Part shown: piece by piece, positions 9,344 through 20,192 of the stretch | Numbering within the stretch: position 1 is the first letter of the stretch | How the letters are laid out: the number at the start of each line of letters is the position of its first letter | Source: Entomoplasma ellychniae | Lineage (GTDB): Bacteria; Bacillota_I; Bacilli_A; Mycoplasmatales; Mycoplasmataceae | Assembly (NCBI RefSeq): GCF_002930155.1 | Contig: NZ_PHND01000001.1 | Location: 372,001-436,000, forward strand | DNA length: 64,000 bases | Reading direction: 5' to 3' | The notes under the pieces: generated by a model | What the model was told of the DNA's origin: nothing | Seen by the model: the letters and a program-made list of their open reading frames with translations, nothing else | Database searches by the model: none | Made by a program: the position numbers and the translations under genes

Positions 9344-9574
9344 TTAAACTTGTTTAATTGATAATTTAGCTTGAGCTTTTTCTTCGTTTAATTCTAAAAT
9401 TAAAACTTGAACATCTTCACCAACTTTAACAAAATCGTTAATGTTAGTTACAAATGAGTTAGCAATTTCACTAATGTGGATTAAGCCTTTGTATTGTTTT
9501 CCATCTAATTCAAAAATTGCAAATGCTCCAAATGGTGCGATGTCTGATATTTGTGCTGTAATAACTGTGTTCAT
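9344..9574 (-). CDS. Small S1 RNA-binding domain protein
   Basis: 76 residues, a single S1 domain: VITAQISDIAPFGAFAIFELD, then YKGLIHISEIA and FVKVGEDVQVLILELNEE...LSIKQV. This matches the short S1 proteins of Bacillota (CvfD/YugI type) that bind RNA or ribosomes and affect expression. It is complete for that class. It is a single-gene unit ending at the shared terminator. Confidence 0.8.
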   Translation of the reverse strand: MNTVITAQISDIAPFGAFAIFELDGKQYKGLIHISEIANSFVTNINDFVKVGEDVQVLILELNEEKAQAKLSIKQV

Positions 9575-9739
9575 TTCTTATGATCTTCTTTCTATAATTT
9601 TATACAAATAATAATGGTACAACAAAGGTGAAAATCTAAGTTATGATATTTTATAATGTATTAATTTAATGATATCAAATCATTTATGAAAAAAATCAAA
9701 ATTTATACACAATAGTTAAATTATTTGATTATTTTTTAA

Positions 9740-10531
9740 CTAAAAGTACACAAAAGGCCCAACTCATTTTGATGTTTCTCAAAAGTTCTGTGGTTTATAA
9801 ATTGGCATAAAACTTAGTTTAAAAGCTATAGAATAAGTTCTAGCAGCTTGAAAGTCAATTTTAAACTCATCAAAATATTCGTTTATAATCTTAGCACATT
9901 CAAATGTATAATTTCTTTCAACTTTTAGTTTTAATGTCATTGATCAAAAGTAATTAATTAATAAAAGAAAAATAAAAAATAAAAAAGATATTGATAAAAC
10001 AGGGTATTGTCAAAAAAAGTATAAAAAATTAGATTTTAATCTTCCTGTTTCAACATCACTGCCTTGCATTATTATAAAAACAACAAACTGAAAAATAAAA
10101 ATAATGAACATAAAAATTAAAATGCAAATTGGTATCAATTTTAAACTTATTTTATAAGCTATTATGCCTTTTTTGCGATTTATTTTTTTATCTGATAATC
10201 ACATTCTAGACATTAAGTAATCTATCTCATAACCAACTGATTCAAAAATTCTTTTTGAAATTACTATCTTATTATTTTTTTTAACATTTTTAAATAACCT
10301 TACATATTTTGAAGTTGATTCATAAACTACATTGTAACCTTGCAAGTTATAAATTTCTTTTAACTTTTCTATAAAATATTCAATTTGTTTATTACTAATA
10401 ACATCATTATATGAATTTATTCGAGGTACTTCATAAGTATAATATTGTTTTGTAAAATAAACATAAATAAAAGAAAGAACTATAAAACCAGTAAAATTTA
10501 ATATTAGTAAAAATAAATTTAAATAATTCAT
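9740..10531 (-). CDS. Membrane protein, possibly a degenerate YugP-like protein
   Basis: 263 residues. An N-terminal membrane helix leads to a soluble stretch (IEYFIEKLKEIYNLQGYNVVYES...NNKIVISKRIFESVGYEI), then two strong membrane segments around ICILIFMFIIFIFQFVVFI and VLSISFLFFIFLLLINYF, and a C-terminal soluble region. The order resembles YugP-type membrane zinc peptidases, but no HExxH is present where one is expected, so it would be inactive. The resemblance is weak. AGGAGG lies 5 nt before ATG. The stop is TAG after VYF. Confidence 0.45.
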
Positions 10532-10553
10532 AGTAACCTCCTGGCTTTTTTTA

Positions 10554-11267
10554 TTACATATTTACATTATGGTATACATTTTGAACATCTTCAAGTTCAT
10601 CAAGTCTGTCTAACAATGTTTTTAAATTTTGTTTTTGTTCTATTTCAGAAATATTAATATAACCATCTGTTGGTACCATTCTAGTTTCTGCTACTACATA
10701 TTGCAAAATTCCAAATTCATCAAGAGATGACTTAACAGCGTTAAAAGATTTGAATGGTGCTGTCACTATTACTAAACCGTCTTCTTCTTCAACGTCATTA
10801 ATATCTATTTCACTCATTATTAAATGTTCTAAAACTTCTTCTTGATTTGAATGATCAAATGCAAAAAAAGAAACTTCTTCAAACAAAAAAGAAACTTTCC
10901 CTTCTGGATTACCATGGTTTTTATTAAAAACATCTTTAATATTTGCAGCCGCTCTATTGACATTGCTTGTTAAGGCATCAACAATAATTGCTGAATTTCC
11001 TGGACCCATACCTTCATATCTATTAAATACATAGTTTTCAGCATCTCCACCATTAGCTCTTTTAATAGCTCTATCAATTACATCTTTAGGTATTTGATTC
11101 GATTTAGCTTTTTCAATTAGACCTCTTAAAGTCAAATTAGATGATGGGTCACTTCCTCCTTGTTTTGCTGCCATATATATTTCTTTGGATGCTCTACCAT
11201 TTGCAGCTGACTTTTTAGCTGCAGTTTTTGCCATAGACGAAGCTCTAACTTCATGCGCTCTTCCCAT
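10554..11267 (-). CDS. yebC: YebC/PmpR family protein
   Basis: 237 residues, full length. YebC-family proteins are annotated as transcription regulators, and some help ribosomes through proline-rich stretches. The N-terminus MGRAHEVRASSMAKTAAKKSAANGRAS followed by KEIYMAAKQGGSDPSSNLTLR, the NQIPKDVIDRAIKRANGG stretch and RYEGMGPGNSAIIVD are diagnostic. It is probably monocistronic. Confidence 0.93.
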   Translation of the reverse strand: MGRAHEVRASSMAKTAAKKSAANGRASKEIYMAAKQGGSDPSSNLTLRGLIEKAKSNQIPKDVIDRAIKRANGGDAENYVFNRYEGMGPGNSAIIVDALTSNVNRAAANIKDVFNKNHGNPEGKVSFLFEEVSFFAFDHSNQEEVLEHLIMSEIDINDVEEEDGLVIVTAPFKSFNAVKSSLDEFGILQYVVAETRMVPTDGYINISEIEQKQNLKTLLDRLDELEDVQNVYHNVNM

Positions 11268-11425
11268 TTAATTTTGCTCCTTACGTTTTAATATATTTTA
11301 ATTTTAATATTTAAATCATTATCATTACCATTTATTTTAATAAAATTTAAATTGTTTTAATTTTCTTGATAGTGTTATAAAGTTGATTTAATAATTTTCT
11401 TTTACATAACTCATTTTATATTAAG

Positions 11426-11628
11426 TTATGTAAAAATAGGATCTTTAATTATTGTTTGATCTAATAGTATTTTATATTTGTCTTCTAAATTCATATTTAT
11501 CAGGTTTTAAAAAAATCAAAATTAATTATGCATAAATAGATCTTCAAAAAGTTGATAACAGTTATTTTTGATAACTTGTTAAATATTGTTGTTTTGCCAA
11601 CTCCATAGTTTATATATTCAATCAACAT
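11426..11628 (-). pseudogene. Remnant of a deoxynucleoside kinase gene
   Basis: The 11268-11638 gap has no intact gene. On the minus strand one frame reads MLIEYINYGVGKTTIFNKL (a P-loop like G-x-x-G-x-G-K-T) for 44 codons; a second frame reads EDKYKILLDQTIIKDPIFT, very like the DRT-x-x-E-DPIF segment of mollicute deoxynucleoside kinases. The middle of the protein is missing and stops interrupt both parts. The call rests on two short motifs in the right order. Confidence 0.4.
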
Positions 11629-11638
11629 TTAACCTTTT

Positions 11639-12391
11639 TTATTTAAACTTATCTTCTTTGCGTTTTGTTGAATTATATATTCCATAAAACTTTTTTACTT
11701 CATGTGCTTTTAATTCTCTAAACTCGCCAATTCTTAAATCATCAATTTCTAAAAACTCTATTTTTGTTCTTTTCAATTTTTTTAAATCTGCATTAATAGC
11801 ATCAAACATTTGTTTAACATGGTGTTTTTTACCTTCTGCAATTGTCATTTCAACAATAGATTGATTTTTTTCTACATTGTAATTTACTAATTTTGCATCA
11901 ATTGCTTTAGTAAAATAATCGTTATCAATTGTTACACCACTAACTAATTCAGAAACTTGCTTATGACTAATTTTTCCTTCACAAAGACCTTGGTATGTTT
12001 TAAAAAACTCATATCTTGGATGCATAACAAAATTCGCAAATTCACCATCATTAGTCATTATAATCAATCCACTAACATCATAATCTAATCTACCAACAGG
12101 ATAAACTCTTGTGGGAACATCTTTAAAATAATCAGCAACGGTTTTCCTTTGTTTAGGATCATACATGGTTGTTAAAACTAATCTTGGTTTATAAAATAGA
12201 TAATAAAACTTTTCATTACTTGTTTCAGTTATCTTACCATCAACCATGATTTCAGCATCGGTGGTTGTTTTAAAACCTAATTCAGTAATTCTTTCACCAT
12301 TAACAACAACTCTTCCTTCAATTATTAATTTTTCAGCATTTCTTCTAGAAGTTACACCTCTTGCTGAAAGTATTTTTTGTAACCTTTCCAT
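11639..12391 (-). CDS. rluB: Pseudouridine synthase RluB family
   Basis: 250 residues. It modifies a uridine in 23S rRNA, as for RluB. The N-terminal S4-like domain reads MERLQKILSARGVTSRRNAEKLI; the catalytic Asp lies in VYPVGRLDYDVSGLIIMTNDGE; EGKKHHVKQMFDAI is the usual later motif. Its ATG overlaps the scpB stop by one base, the conserved scpA-scpB-rluB order. Ends in a basic tail. Confidence 0.92.
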   Translation of the reverse strand: MERLQKILSARGVTSRRNAEKLIIEGRVVVNGERITELGFKTTTDAEIMVDGKITETSNEKFYYLFYKPRLVLTTMYDPKQRKTVADYFKDVPTRVYPVGRLDYDVSGLIIMTNDGEFANFVMHPRYEFFKTYQGLCEGKISHKQVSELVSGVTIDNDYFTKAIDAKLVNYNVEKNQSIVEMTIAEGKKHHVKQMFDAINADLKKLKRTKIEFLEIDDLRIGEFRELKAHEVKKFYGIYNSTKRKEDKFK

Positions 12392-13044
12392 TAAAAATTC
12401 ACATCTCCATCAAAGTTTTCGAAATCTTCGTCATTAACTATTTCTACTTCAGAATTTTTTTGATTCATTTTTTCAGCTTCTGAATCAAAATTAATATTTA
12501 ATTTTTCTTCGTTATTCACTGTTGAATGAAATAAATCAATTTGGGGGATAGATTCCATCCCGCCTTGGATATTAAATAGTTTAAAAAAGTTGTCTGTAAT
12601 AGAATATAAGTTTGCACCTGTTTCAGATTTGCCTACAGCTTTAATAAGTTTTTTATCTCTTAGTTTATAAAACTGATATGCAGAATCAGCTTCTCTTATC
12701 TCATCTATACCATTTTTTGAAATAGGTCCTTTATAAGTAATTATTGATAAAACTTCAACGCAAGAAGGAGATAGTCTTGAAATAGATTTTGTAGCTTCTA
12801 ACTTTGCTAAATATTCATGCAATTCAGGTTTTGTTTGTAAACGATACTTATTTTTACCAAACTTTTGAATCGAAAAAGCACAGTCTTCACTTGAACTGTA
12901 TGATTTTTCTAATTCTAAAATAACTTCTTGAATATCAACAGGTCTTTTGTCTTCCAAAACATTTTGAATTTCTAAAAGGCTTATCCCTTCTTCTCCATAT
13001 ACAAATAAAAGTCCTTCAATAATTGATTTCATACTACTGTTCAT
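12391..13044 (-). CDS. scpB: Segregation and condensation protein B
   Basis: 217 residues. ScpB is the winged-helix partner of ScpA and SMC in chromosome condensation. SIIEGLLFVYGEEGISLLEI, the RLSPSCVEVLSIITYKGPISKNGIDEIR segment and KLIKAVGKSETGANLYSIT (wing) fit the family. The C-terminal 60 residues are acidic and variable. Start overlaps the scpA end by 11 nt. Confidence 0.92.
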   Translation of the reverse strand: MNSSMKSIIEGLLFVYGEEGISLLEIQNVLEDKRPVDIQEVILELEKSYSSSEDCAFSIQKFGKNKYRLQTKPELHEYLAKLEATKSISRLSPSCVEVLSIITYKGPISKNGIDEIREADSAYQFYKLRDKKLIKAVGKSETGANLYSITDNFFKLFNIQGGMESIPQIDLFHSTVNNEEKLNINFDSEAEKMNQKNSEVEIVNDEDFENFDGDVNF

Positions 13045-13867
13045 CTGATACTGCCTCCTCTATGACTTTTAACAATGTTTCATCCTCTATAACTGATTCG
13101 GTAAAAGTAAATTCCAAAGTTTCTTCTTTTTGATTGATTGTTGCCAATTGGTGCCTAACCAAATCAAGTATAGCTAAGAATGTTGAAATAATATTCATTA
13201 AACTAACCTCATAATCAATTATAACTTCTTCTAATTTTCAACTTTTTCTTTTATTGGTTTTCATTCTTGAAACAATAGATTTAGCAATTATTTGGGGCGA
13301 AATTATTTCTTGATGGTTTGGGTCATAACCATCTTCTTCATCTCAAAATCCTTCATCATTTAAAACATCTTCTTGTTGCCGTCTTTCCATAGCATTTTTA
13401 AAAATGTTAACAAACTCTTCAAGATCTATATTTAAAATATCAATATCTTCTTCATCATCTTTTTTTAATAATTTGTTAAAAGATTGCTTTGATTTAGGTT
13501 TAGAAAACGAAGTTAAATATTCTTCTTGTTTATTATAAAAGAAATTAGTTAATTCTTTAATTTGACCATATTGTGTAATTTGTTCAATTAAATCATCAAA
13601 CTGTAAATCATCTTCATCAGTTACTTGATTTTGCTCTGGTAATAACTTTCTTGACTTTAATTCTATTAATTGTGATGCCATAACTAAATACTCACTAGCT
13701 ATCTCAATATCTAATTTTTGTTGACTATTAATATATGAAAGATATTGATCCACTATATCAATTAATTGAACTTGTTGAATATCTATTTTTTTGTCTTTAA
13801 TCATATTTCACAATATATCAAGAGGACCTGAAAAATTATCGATCGTTAATTTATCTCAATGTTTCAT
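13034..13867 (-). CDS. scpA: Segregation and condensation protein A
   Basis: 277 residues. The kleisin of the SMC-ScpAB condensin. It starts MKHWDKLTIDNFSGPLDIL, a variant of the family's FeGPLdLLL start, continues DKKIDIQQVQLIDIVDQYLSYI and EIASEYLVMASQLIELKSRKLLP, all typical, and ends with a winged-helix region (VSRMKTNKRKSWKLEEVIIDYEVSL...FLAILDLVRHQ). TGA encodes W4 and others. The centre is acidic (KKDDEEDIDI). Confidence 0.92.
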
Positions 13868-13904
13868 AAATATCTCCTTGTAATTCTTTTATATTTTATA
13901 ATAA

Positions 13905-13926
13905 AATGAGTTTTTTAACTCACTTT
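13905..13926 (-). terminator. Terminator at the end of the HEPN-protein operon
   Basis: On the minus strand AGTGAGTT and AACTCATT pair around an A-rich loop, followed by T-rich sequence. The upstream gene's stop codon lies inside the stem. Confidence 0.6.
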
Positions 13927-14751
13927 TTGGCTCATGTCAATTAGTTTGAATAGTTCTTTATCATTTTTGAAATCATTATGTATTTGTATCAGAGTTCTGG
14001 CTATTAAAACAAATAACATTTCTGTTTCTAATGAAATATTAAATTCTGATTTATTATCACTAAAAGAATGTTCTAAGTTATTTCTTAGTTTTCTTAAAAA
14101 ATGTCAAGAAGATGATTGATTTAAAAGTTTCAGATAAATTTTGGTATTTTCTTTTTTAAGAGAATTTTTGAAAAAAGGTTGAGCAACTTTATCAAAGTCT
14201 TTAACAAACTTTAAGTCTTTTTCAATTTCGTGTTTTGTCAAATTATATTTTTTTACGATAAATCCGCTAATATAAATTAACTTATCAAAAATAGAAAACA
14301 AATATTTGTACATTACAACTTGATTATGATATTCTAATTCATTTATTTTAAATCTATTGTTAAAGATATCATAACTTTTATTTTTTATAGAATTAATAAT
14401 ATAATAATTAATAATCATATTGACTTCAGTAAAAATATAAATATTAAAAAACATTTTTTTAGATAATGCTAATGAAAAAAATGTTTTTAATAAATATAAA
14501 AATTCATGAGCATCTTTGCTTGAAATCATTTCTGAATCACTATTAATTTTTATATCTATAATTCTATTATTTTTAATTAAATTTTTATTGAGCTTATTAA
14601 CTAAATTAGAGCTTTTAAAGAAATGATTATCAATTAATTGCGATATAAAAGACAATAAATTTTCAAGTTCTTGATCATTTAATGTTTTAGTTTTAATTAG
14701 TTTTATAATTTTTTTTAGTTTATCTAAACTTATCTTTAAATCATGATTCAT
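13915..14751 (-). CDS. HEPN-like protein, unknown function
   Basis: 278 residues, largely helical and Lys/Asn-rich. Near the C-terminus RNNLEH (R223 to H228) fits the R-x4-H motif of HEPN ribonucleases, followed by an amphipathic helix (ETEMLFVLIARTLIQIHNDF). HEPN domains often act as RNases in defence and toxin systems, but some are inactive. The gene follows an unknown 193-residue protein and a transporter in an operon starting at argS. No partner nucleotidyltransferase is visible. The fold call is inference from one motif and the helical character. Confidence 0.45.
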
Positions 14752-14761
14752 TTTTGGCTCC

Positions 14762-15343
14762 TTATCCTATTATTATTTCAAATCCCATTTTATGTCAATT
14801 AAAAACTTTTAAAAAATAATCATGTTTTTCAATGAAAAACTCAAGAGAAACATCTTTAGTTAATAAATTATTAATTTGATTTGATTGAATAGCTGATTGT
14901 TTGGCTTTTTTCAGTTCTTCAATATAATTGACAGTTCATTCTAAAAGTTTTTTAGTGTGATGTATTTCAATTTGACTTAAAGTTTTATTATCTTTTTTAG
15001 TTGCATAGTCGTCTTTAAATTTTACATTTTGATTTAAATATTTTATTTGTTCTTTAAACATAGTGTTGTGTAAAGCATTTTTAAATAAATCTAAGTTTTC
15101 ATTTTTATCAAAATAATCATCATACACTAAGGCTCATAAATCTGATTGAGTTGTAAATGCTCTTTTATTGTATTTAGTTGTGTTTATAACTAAATAATTT
15201 CAATGAGAAAATGTTTCTTTATCAATAGTTAAATTGTAAGAATTAACAAAAAACTTAATAAAATCTCTAAAAACTTTATCATTAATATTTAAATCATCTT
15301 TTTCAACTTCTTTAAGTTTTTCAATAAATTCTTTTTTATTCAT
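14762..15343 (-). CDS. Unknown cytosolic protein, 193 residues
   Basis: No signal peptide or membrane segment. Charged and helical: MNKKEFIEKLKEVEKDDLNI at the start, KKLLEWTVNYIEELKKAKQS in the middle, and FFIEKHDYFLKVFNWHKMGFEIII at the end. I do not recognise a family. It starts one base after the stop of the upstream transporter gene and ends 11 nt before the HEPN-like gene, so the three are co-transcribed. Confidence 0.6.
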
Positions 15344-15344
15344 T

Positions 15345-16820
15345 TTAATCCTCTACCATTCTTTTATTAATTTTATCTTCTATACTTTGCTTTTCAATTT
15401 TATACATTTTTTGAACCATAAAATTTACATCTTGATACTCTGCAATAATTGTTTTAGATCACATAAATACCATTATTATGTAAATGCAATTAACCATAAA
15501 CATAATTGCAAAAACTAATTTCAAAAATATAGATAATTTATTCTTAAAATTTTCTAAATTTATTAATTCAGCACTTATTATTTCACTTGTACTTTTAACT
15601 ATGAAAATTGAATTATCTAATAAAATGACATAATTAAATAAAGTTGTTATTAAAAACTGACTTAGCACAAAACTACCAGTTACTCATCCCAAAATTGGTT
15701 TTTGCTTTGCCCGAGAATTTCACATTAATGCAAAAGACATTCAAAAATACATCAAAGTAAATAATACTGAACCAAAAATAATATTTGAAATAATCAACAA
15801 AATTGCATTTAAATAAAAAGTATTTACTAATAAGGTTAAAGACATAAGACCAAGAACTAATATAAGTGCATAATTTAGATTTATTTTATTGTTAAATATT
15901 TTAAATATAATATATCCAAGAATTAAATGCGGGACAAAAAACATGATTGTGTATTGTCTATCAATAGCATTTAAAAAATAACAACTAGCTCCTTTTGACT
16001 TTAGTTCAGCTATAATATACATTTTAATAAAAGGTGATTGTAAAGTTGTGTAGATAATTGATAAAGTAATTGTTAAAATAATCATCTTGACTAAAATATT
16101 TTTTTTGTAAGGTGCCATTTGATGAATTATTCTATTTGAAAATCCACCAATTTTATCTGGATATTCTTTTAAAAAAAATGACAGAATAAAACTTATTATA
16201 ACTAATACTATTGGCGCATATAACTCTATAAAGTAAGCATCACTTGGAACTATATGCACTAAACTAATTAAAAGATTTGAAGTTAGATATGCCAAAGATA
16301 TAGTAGTACCCAAAATAAACGAAACTTTAAGTGGGAAATTTTTATTAAACTTTTGTTCATTGAAATATAAAAAATATGAAGATTGAACTCCAAGACACGC
16401 ACCAATCAAAATGGCTTGAATGATAAATATAGTAATTAAAACAAAATTATTTTCTGTTTGAATAAAAAACAATAAAATTGCTATTATTAAAAATAAATTA
16501 GAATATTTAATAAAATCTTTTCTGTTATTAAATTTTATAGACAAGTGACCATAAACAAACTTGAATATAGCATAAAACAACACTCAACTTCCAATTATCA
16601 TCATGATTGATAAAATCATTGTGTTACCTTTAAATATTTCATTCATTTTATTAAAATTAATATTTGCAATCATCACACCTGAAGTGGTTGTTAAAAAAAC
16701 TTGGGCTATAAAGAAAGCCCATCTTTTTTCTTTATTTTTGTCTTTAAAAAATACATATAAGAAATATGCAATAACTATAACTAAAAAAAACGATGTTAAA
16801 TATAAATCTAAATATTGCAT
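15345..16820 (-). CDS. MFS-like multi-pass transporter
   Basis: 491 residues with about 12 membrane segments, from MQYLDLYLTSFFLVIVIAYF to the last, VFAIMFMVNCIYIIMVFM. The cytosolic tail is charged (KIEKQSIEDKINKRMVED). Short cytosolic loops such as KEYPDKIGG fit an MFS fold, as seen in several mollicute transporters of unknown substrate. Four TGA codons are read as Trp. It starts 14 nt after argS ends and is one base from the next gene. Substrate unknown. Confidence 0.6.
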
Positions 16821-16834
16821 TTTACTTCCTTCTA

Positions 16835-18496
16835 TTACATTTTTTCTAAAGCTTGTATTCCTATCAAATCAAATGAGTTTTGTAAAGTTTGTAGTATAAC
16901 TGATACTAACCCTACTCTTGACTCACTAAGTTTTATATTAGATTCATCAATAATCTTATTATCAGAATAATAAGAGTGAAATTGTCTTGATATATTTTGA
17001 ATATACTCACAAATTATTTGTGGTGCTCTATTTTTAGCTGATATTGCAATTACTTGATTAAAACTGTCTAATAATAAAAGTAATTGCAGTTCTTTATCAT
17101 TAGTTAATAATGATGTTTCATTATAATTAGGATTAACTTTTTTTTCCTTTGCTTGTTTTAGAACAGAATTGCATCTAGCTGTTGCATATTGAGCATAGTA
17201 AACTGGATTAGTCGCATTTTTTTGTTGAACCAAATCTAAGTCTAAATCCATATGCGAACTACTCGATTTAGAAGCTAACATATATCTTAAAGCATCTTTA
17301 CCAACCATTTCCATTATATCGACTAATCAAACAGCAGTACCTTTTCTTTTGCTCATTTTGTACTCTTGGCCATCTTTAACAACCCTTACCATTTGAACTA
17401 TCTCTATTTCTAAAATATTTGGGTTATAACCTAACAATTCAAGACCTGCTCTCATACGAGCAATGTATCCATGGTGATCTCCGCCAAATACATTTATTAA
17501 TAAATCAGCTTTGCTTCTTTTTAATCTACTATTATGCATTGCCAAATCAGGCACCATGTAAGTTAAAGAACCATCAGTTTTAATTAAAACTCTATCTTTA
17601 TCATCACCATACTTTGACGATTTAAGCCATAATGCACCTTCACTTTTATAAGTTGCATTATTTTTTTCAAGTTCTTTAAATAATTTATCAATATCTTTGG
17701 TTACATACATTTCTTTTTCACTTGAAAAATAATTAAAAGTTACACCAAATGCTTTTAACTGCAATTTAATTTCTTCAAGAAAATAATTTACAGATTCATT
17801 TTTAAATACATCTTGAGTTTTTTCGTCTAATATTTGAGTTTCATCATATTTAATTTTAACAAACTTATCACCATATTTATCTTTGATAATTTGTGCTAAG
17901 TCATCATAAAAAGTTCCACCATATGAATTTTCTGGTTTAACAGCTTCAATTCCAAAAGACCACAAGTAATGAACAAAAACAGTTACAGCCAGAATATTGA
18001 TTTGATTACCAGCATCATTAATGTAATACTCTGTTTGTGTGTCATACCCATCAGCAATTAATATTTTTTCTAAAGCAGATCCAACCACAGCATTTCTTGC
18101 ATGTCCAACATGTAAAAAACCTGTTGGGTTAGCTGATACAAACTCAAGATTTATTAGCTTGTTTTTTTTATTATTAAATCCATACATTTTTTTAAGAGTA
18201 TTTATATTCTTTAATATAGTAGAAATAAATTCACATTTTAATTTGATGTTAATAAAACCTGGTTTTGCCACTTCGACTTCACTATAATAACTTTTTGCTA
18301 ATAAAATTACTTTAATAGATTCAGCAAGTTCCATCGGATTCATCTTCTTATCTTTTGCATTTATTAACGCAATAGATGTAGAAAAATGAGTATTAATATT
18401 ATTTTTATTAAGTTCTAAAAGTGGTTCTTTCTTTAAATGAAGTTGCTTAGATATTTCATTTAAATCAGTTTTAATTATGTCAAATATATTATTCAT
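16835..18496 (-). CDS. argS: Arginyl-tRNA synthetase
   Basis: 553 residues, normal for the family. Class I signature HVGHA (in [16 protein letters not shown]) and KMSKRKG (after KDGQEY) are present; EFVSANPTG is typical of ArgRS, as are [10 protein letters not shown] and [14 protein letters not shown]. The C-terminal anticodon-binding domain ends in [19 protein letters not shown] is used for Trp inside the [11 protein letters not shown] stretch. AAGGAG precedes the ATG. Confidence 0.97.
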
Positions 18497-18510
18497 TTTT
18501 TTACTCCTTT

Positions 18511-18544
18511 AAGCAAAAAACATTTGTAAAACAAATGTTTGCTT
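18511..18544 (-). terminator. Terminator after frr
   Basis: On the minus strand AAGCAAACATTTGT pairs with ACAAATGTTTTTTGCTT with a small T bulge. It sits between frr and argS and may reduce read-through into argS. Confidence 0.7.
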
Positions 18545-18548
18545 GTTT

Positions 18549-19094
18549 TTATAAAGACATTATGTCTTTTTCTTTGTCTTTTGAAATGTCTTCAAGTTGT
18601 TTTATAAATTTGTCTGTAACAACTTGAATATCTTTTTCGAAATCCCTTACAAGGTCTTCACTAATATCTTTATTTTTCTTTGCTGTATCAATAGCATCTC
18701 TTCTAATATTTCTAATTCTAATTTTGAAATTTTCTAACTCTTTATTTAAACTTTTAACAATGTCTTTTCTTATTTCCTCAGTAAGTGGGGGTATATTGAT
18801 TCTAATTACATCACCATCTTCATTGGGATTTAATTTTAAATCAGCTTTGACAATTGCTGCAGCAATTTCGTGAAGTAATGATTTATCCCAAGGCTTAATA
18901 AGAATCATTTGAGGTTCTGGAGTTGTTATTGCAGCTGTTTGAGCTATTGGTGTCAAACTCCCATAATAGTTAACCATTACTCTATCTAACATTGAAGCAT
19001 TTGCTCTACCAGATCTAATTGTTTTAATATGGGTTTGTCAATTCGAAATAGTTTCTTTCATTGACTGCTCAGTTTTGTTAATTAATTCTTGCAT
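18549..19094 (-). CDS. frr: Ribosome recycling factor
   Basis: 181 residues. RRF splits post-termination ribosomes with [26 protein letters not shown] is the classic RRF signature, followed by [33 protein letters not shown] and the helical tail. The true start, [14 protein letters not shown], lies 34 residues before the internal M of MLDRV. Four bases separate it from pyrH, the conserved pyrH-frr pair. Confidence 0.96.
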
Positions 19095-19098
19095 TTTT

Positions 19099-19815
19099 TT
19101 ATCCTTTAATAATAGTTGATTCCAACTTACCTTCTAATACTTTAATTATATTATTATCTCCTTGCATATCAAACACTTCAATAGGAATGTTTGCATCTTG
19201 AGCTAACGTTGATGCGGTTAAATCCATAACTCTTAATTTTTTTTCTGAAATTTCTGAGTACTTTAATTCACTATAAAATTTAGCATTCGGATTTATTTTA
19301 GGGTCTGAATCATAAACACCTTTTACACCATTTTTAGCCATCATTACAACATCAGCTTTAATTTCAATTGCTCTAATAACAGAATTAGTGTCAGTTGAAA
19401 AATATGAAAATCCAGTTCCACCAACAAAAATTGAAATATAACCTTCATTCATACTTAATCTAGCTCTTTTAAAATTGTAATCATCAGTTACAGTTTCAAT
19501 TGGCAAAGATGAGTATACATTAACTTTTTCATATCCTAATCTTTTAATTGTAGATTCTAAAGCTAATCCGTTCATAACAGTTGCTAACATTCCCATATAA
19601 TCTGCATTTATTTGGGGCATATCAATATCTTTACCAAGATTACCTCGTCAAATATTTCCCCCACCAATAACAATCCCTAGTTTTAAACCGTTCTTTGCTA
19701 ATTCAACAATTTGTTTAGCAATACCAACTAATTGTTCTTTGTTATAAATTTCGGTTTCGCTTTTTAAGGCTTCTCCACTTAATTTAAGTAAGACTGTATT
19801 ATATTTATATTTCAT
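19099..19815 (-). CDS. pyrH: Uridylate kinase
   Basis: 238 residues. Makes UDP from UMP. LLKLSGEALKSE, GIVIGGGNIWRG (Trp from TGA), DYMGMLATVMNGLAL and FVGGTGFSYFSTDTNSVIRAIEI are the family motifs of this amino acid kinase fold. It is upstream of frr with a 4-nt gap. Confidence 0.96.
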
Positions 19816-19865
19816 TTAAACACCTTCTTTTCATCTTATTTATTATACCCAAAAAAGTTATAAAA

Positions 19866-19889
19866 AAAGTATTCGTGATTGAATACTTT
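19866..19889 (-). terminator. Terminator after the 98-residue membrane protein gene
   Basis: AAAGTATTC and GAATACTTT form a 9-bp stem with a 6-nt loop; on the minus strand seven T follow. Confidence 0.85.
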
Positions 19890-19894
19890 ATCTT

Positions 19895-20191
19895 TTATTT
19901 AGCAGTTTTAAATGAAAATATAATTACTATCAGTATGCTACAAACAACTTCTAAAAATAAAGTAAGGTAATTTGCAACAGCTCAATTATTATACAAAATA
20001 TTCATAATTAACAAAGTATATATCAATAATATAGTTGAAAAAAATAATAACGCTGTGTTTAATACTAATTTTAAAACACTATATTTATGTCTTATTTTTT
20101 TATAAATAAAAAAACCAATTATGCAATAACTTGTGATTACAATTACAAAAGCAACAATAAGTTGTAAAATTTCTATTCATGAATATGCCAT
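19895..20191 (-). CDS. Small membrane protein, about three helices
   Basis: 98 residues: MAYSWIEILQLIVAFVIVIT, then TALLFFSTILLIYTLLIMNIL and NYLTLFLEVVCSILIVIIFSF. No family recognised. It follows the deacetylase stop by one base, so it is coupled to it and ends at the terminator at 19866. Confidence 0.55.
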
Positions 20192-20192
20192 T

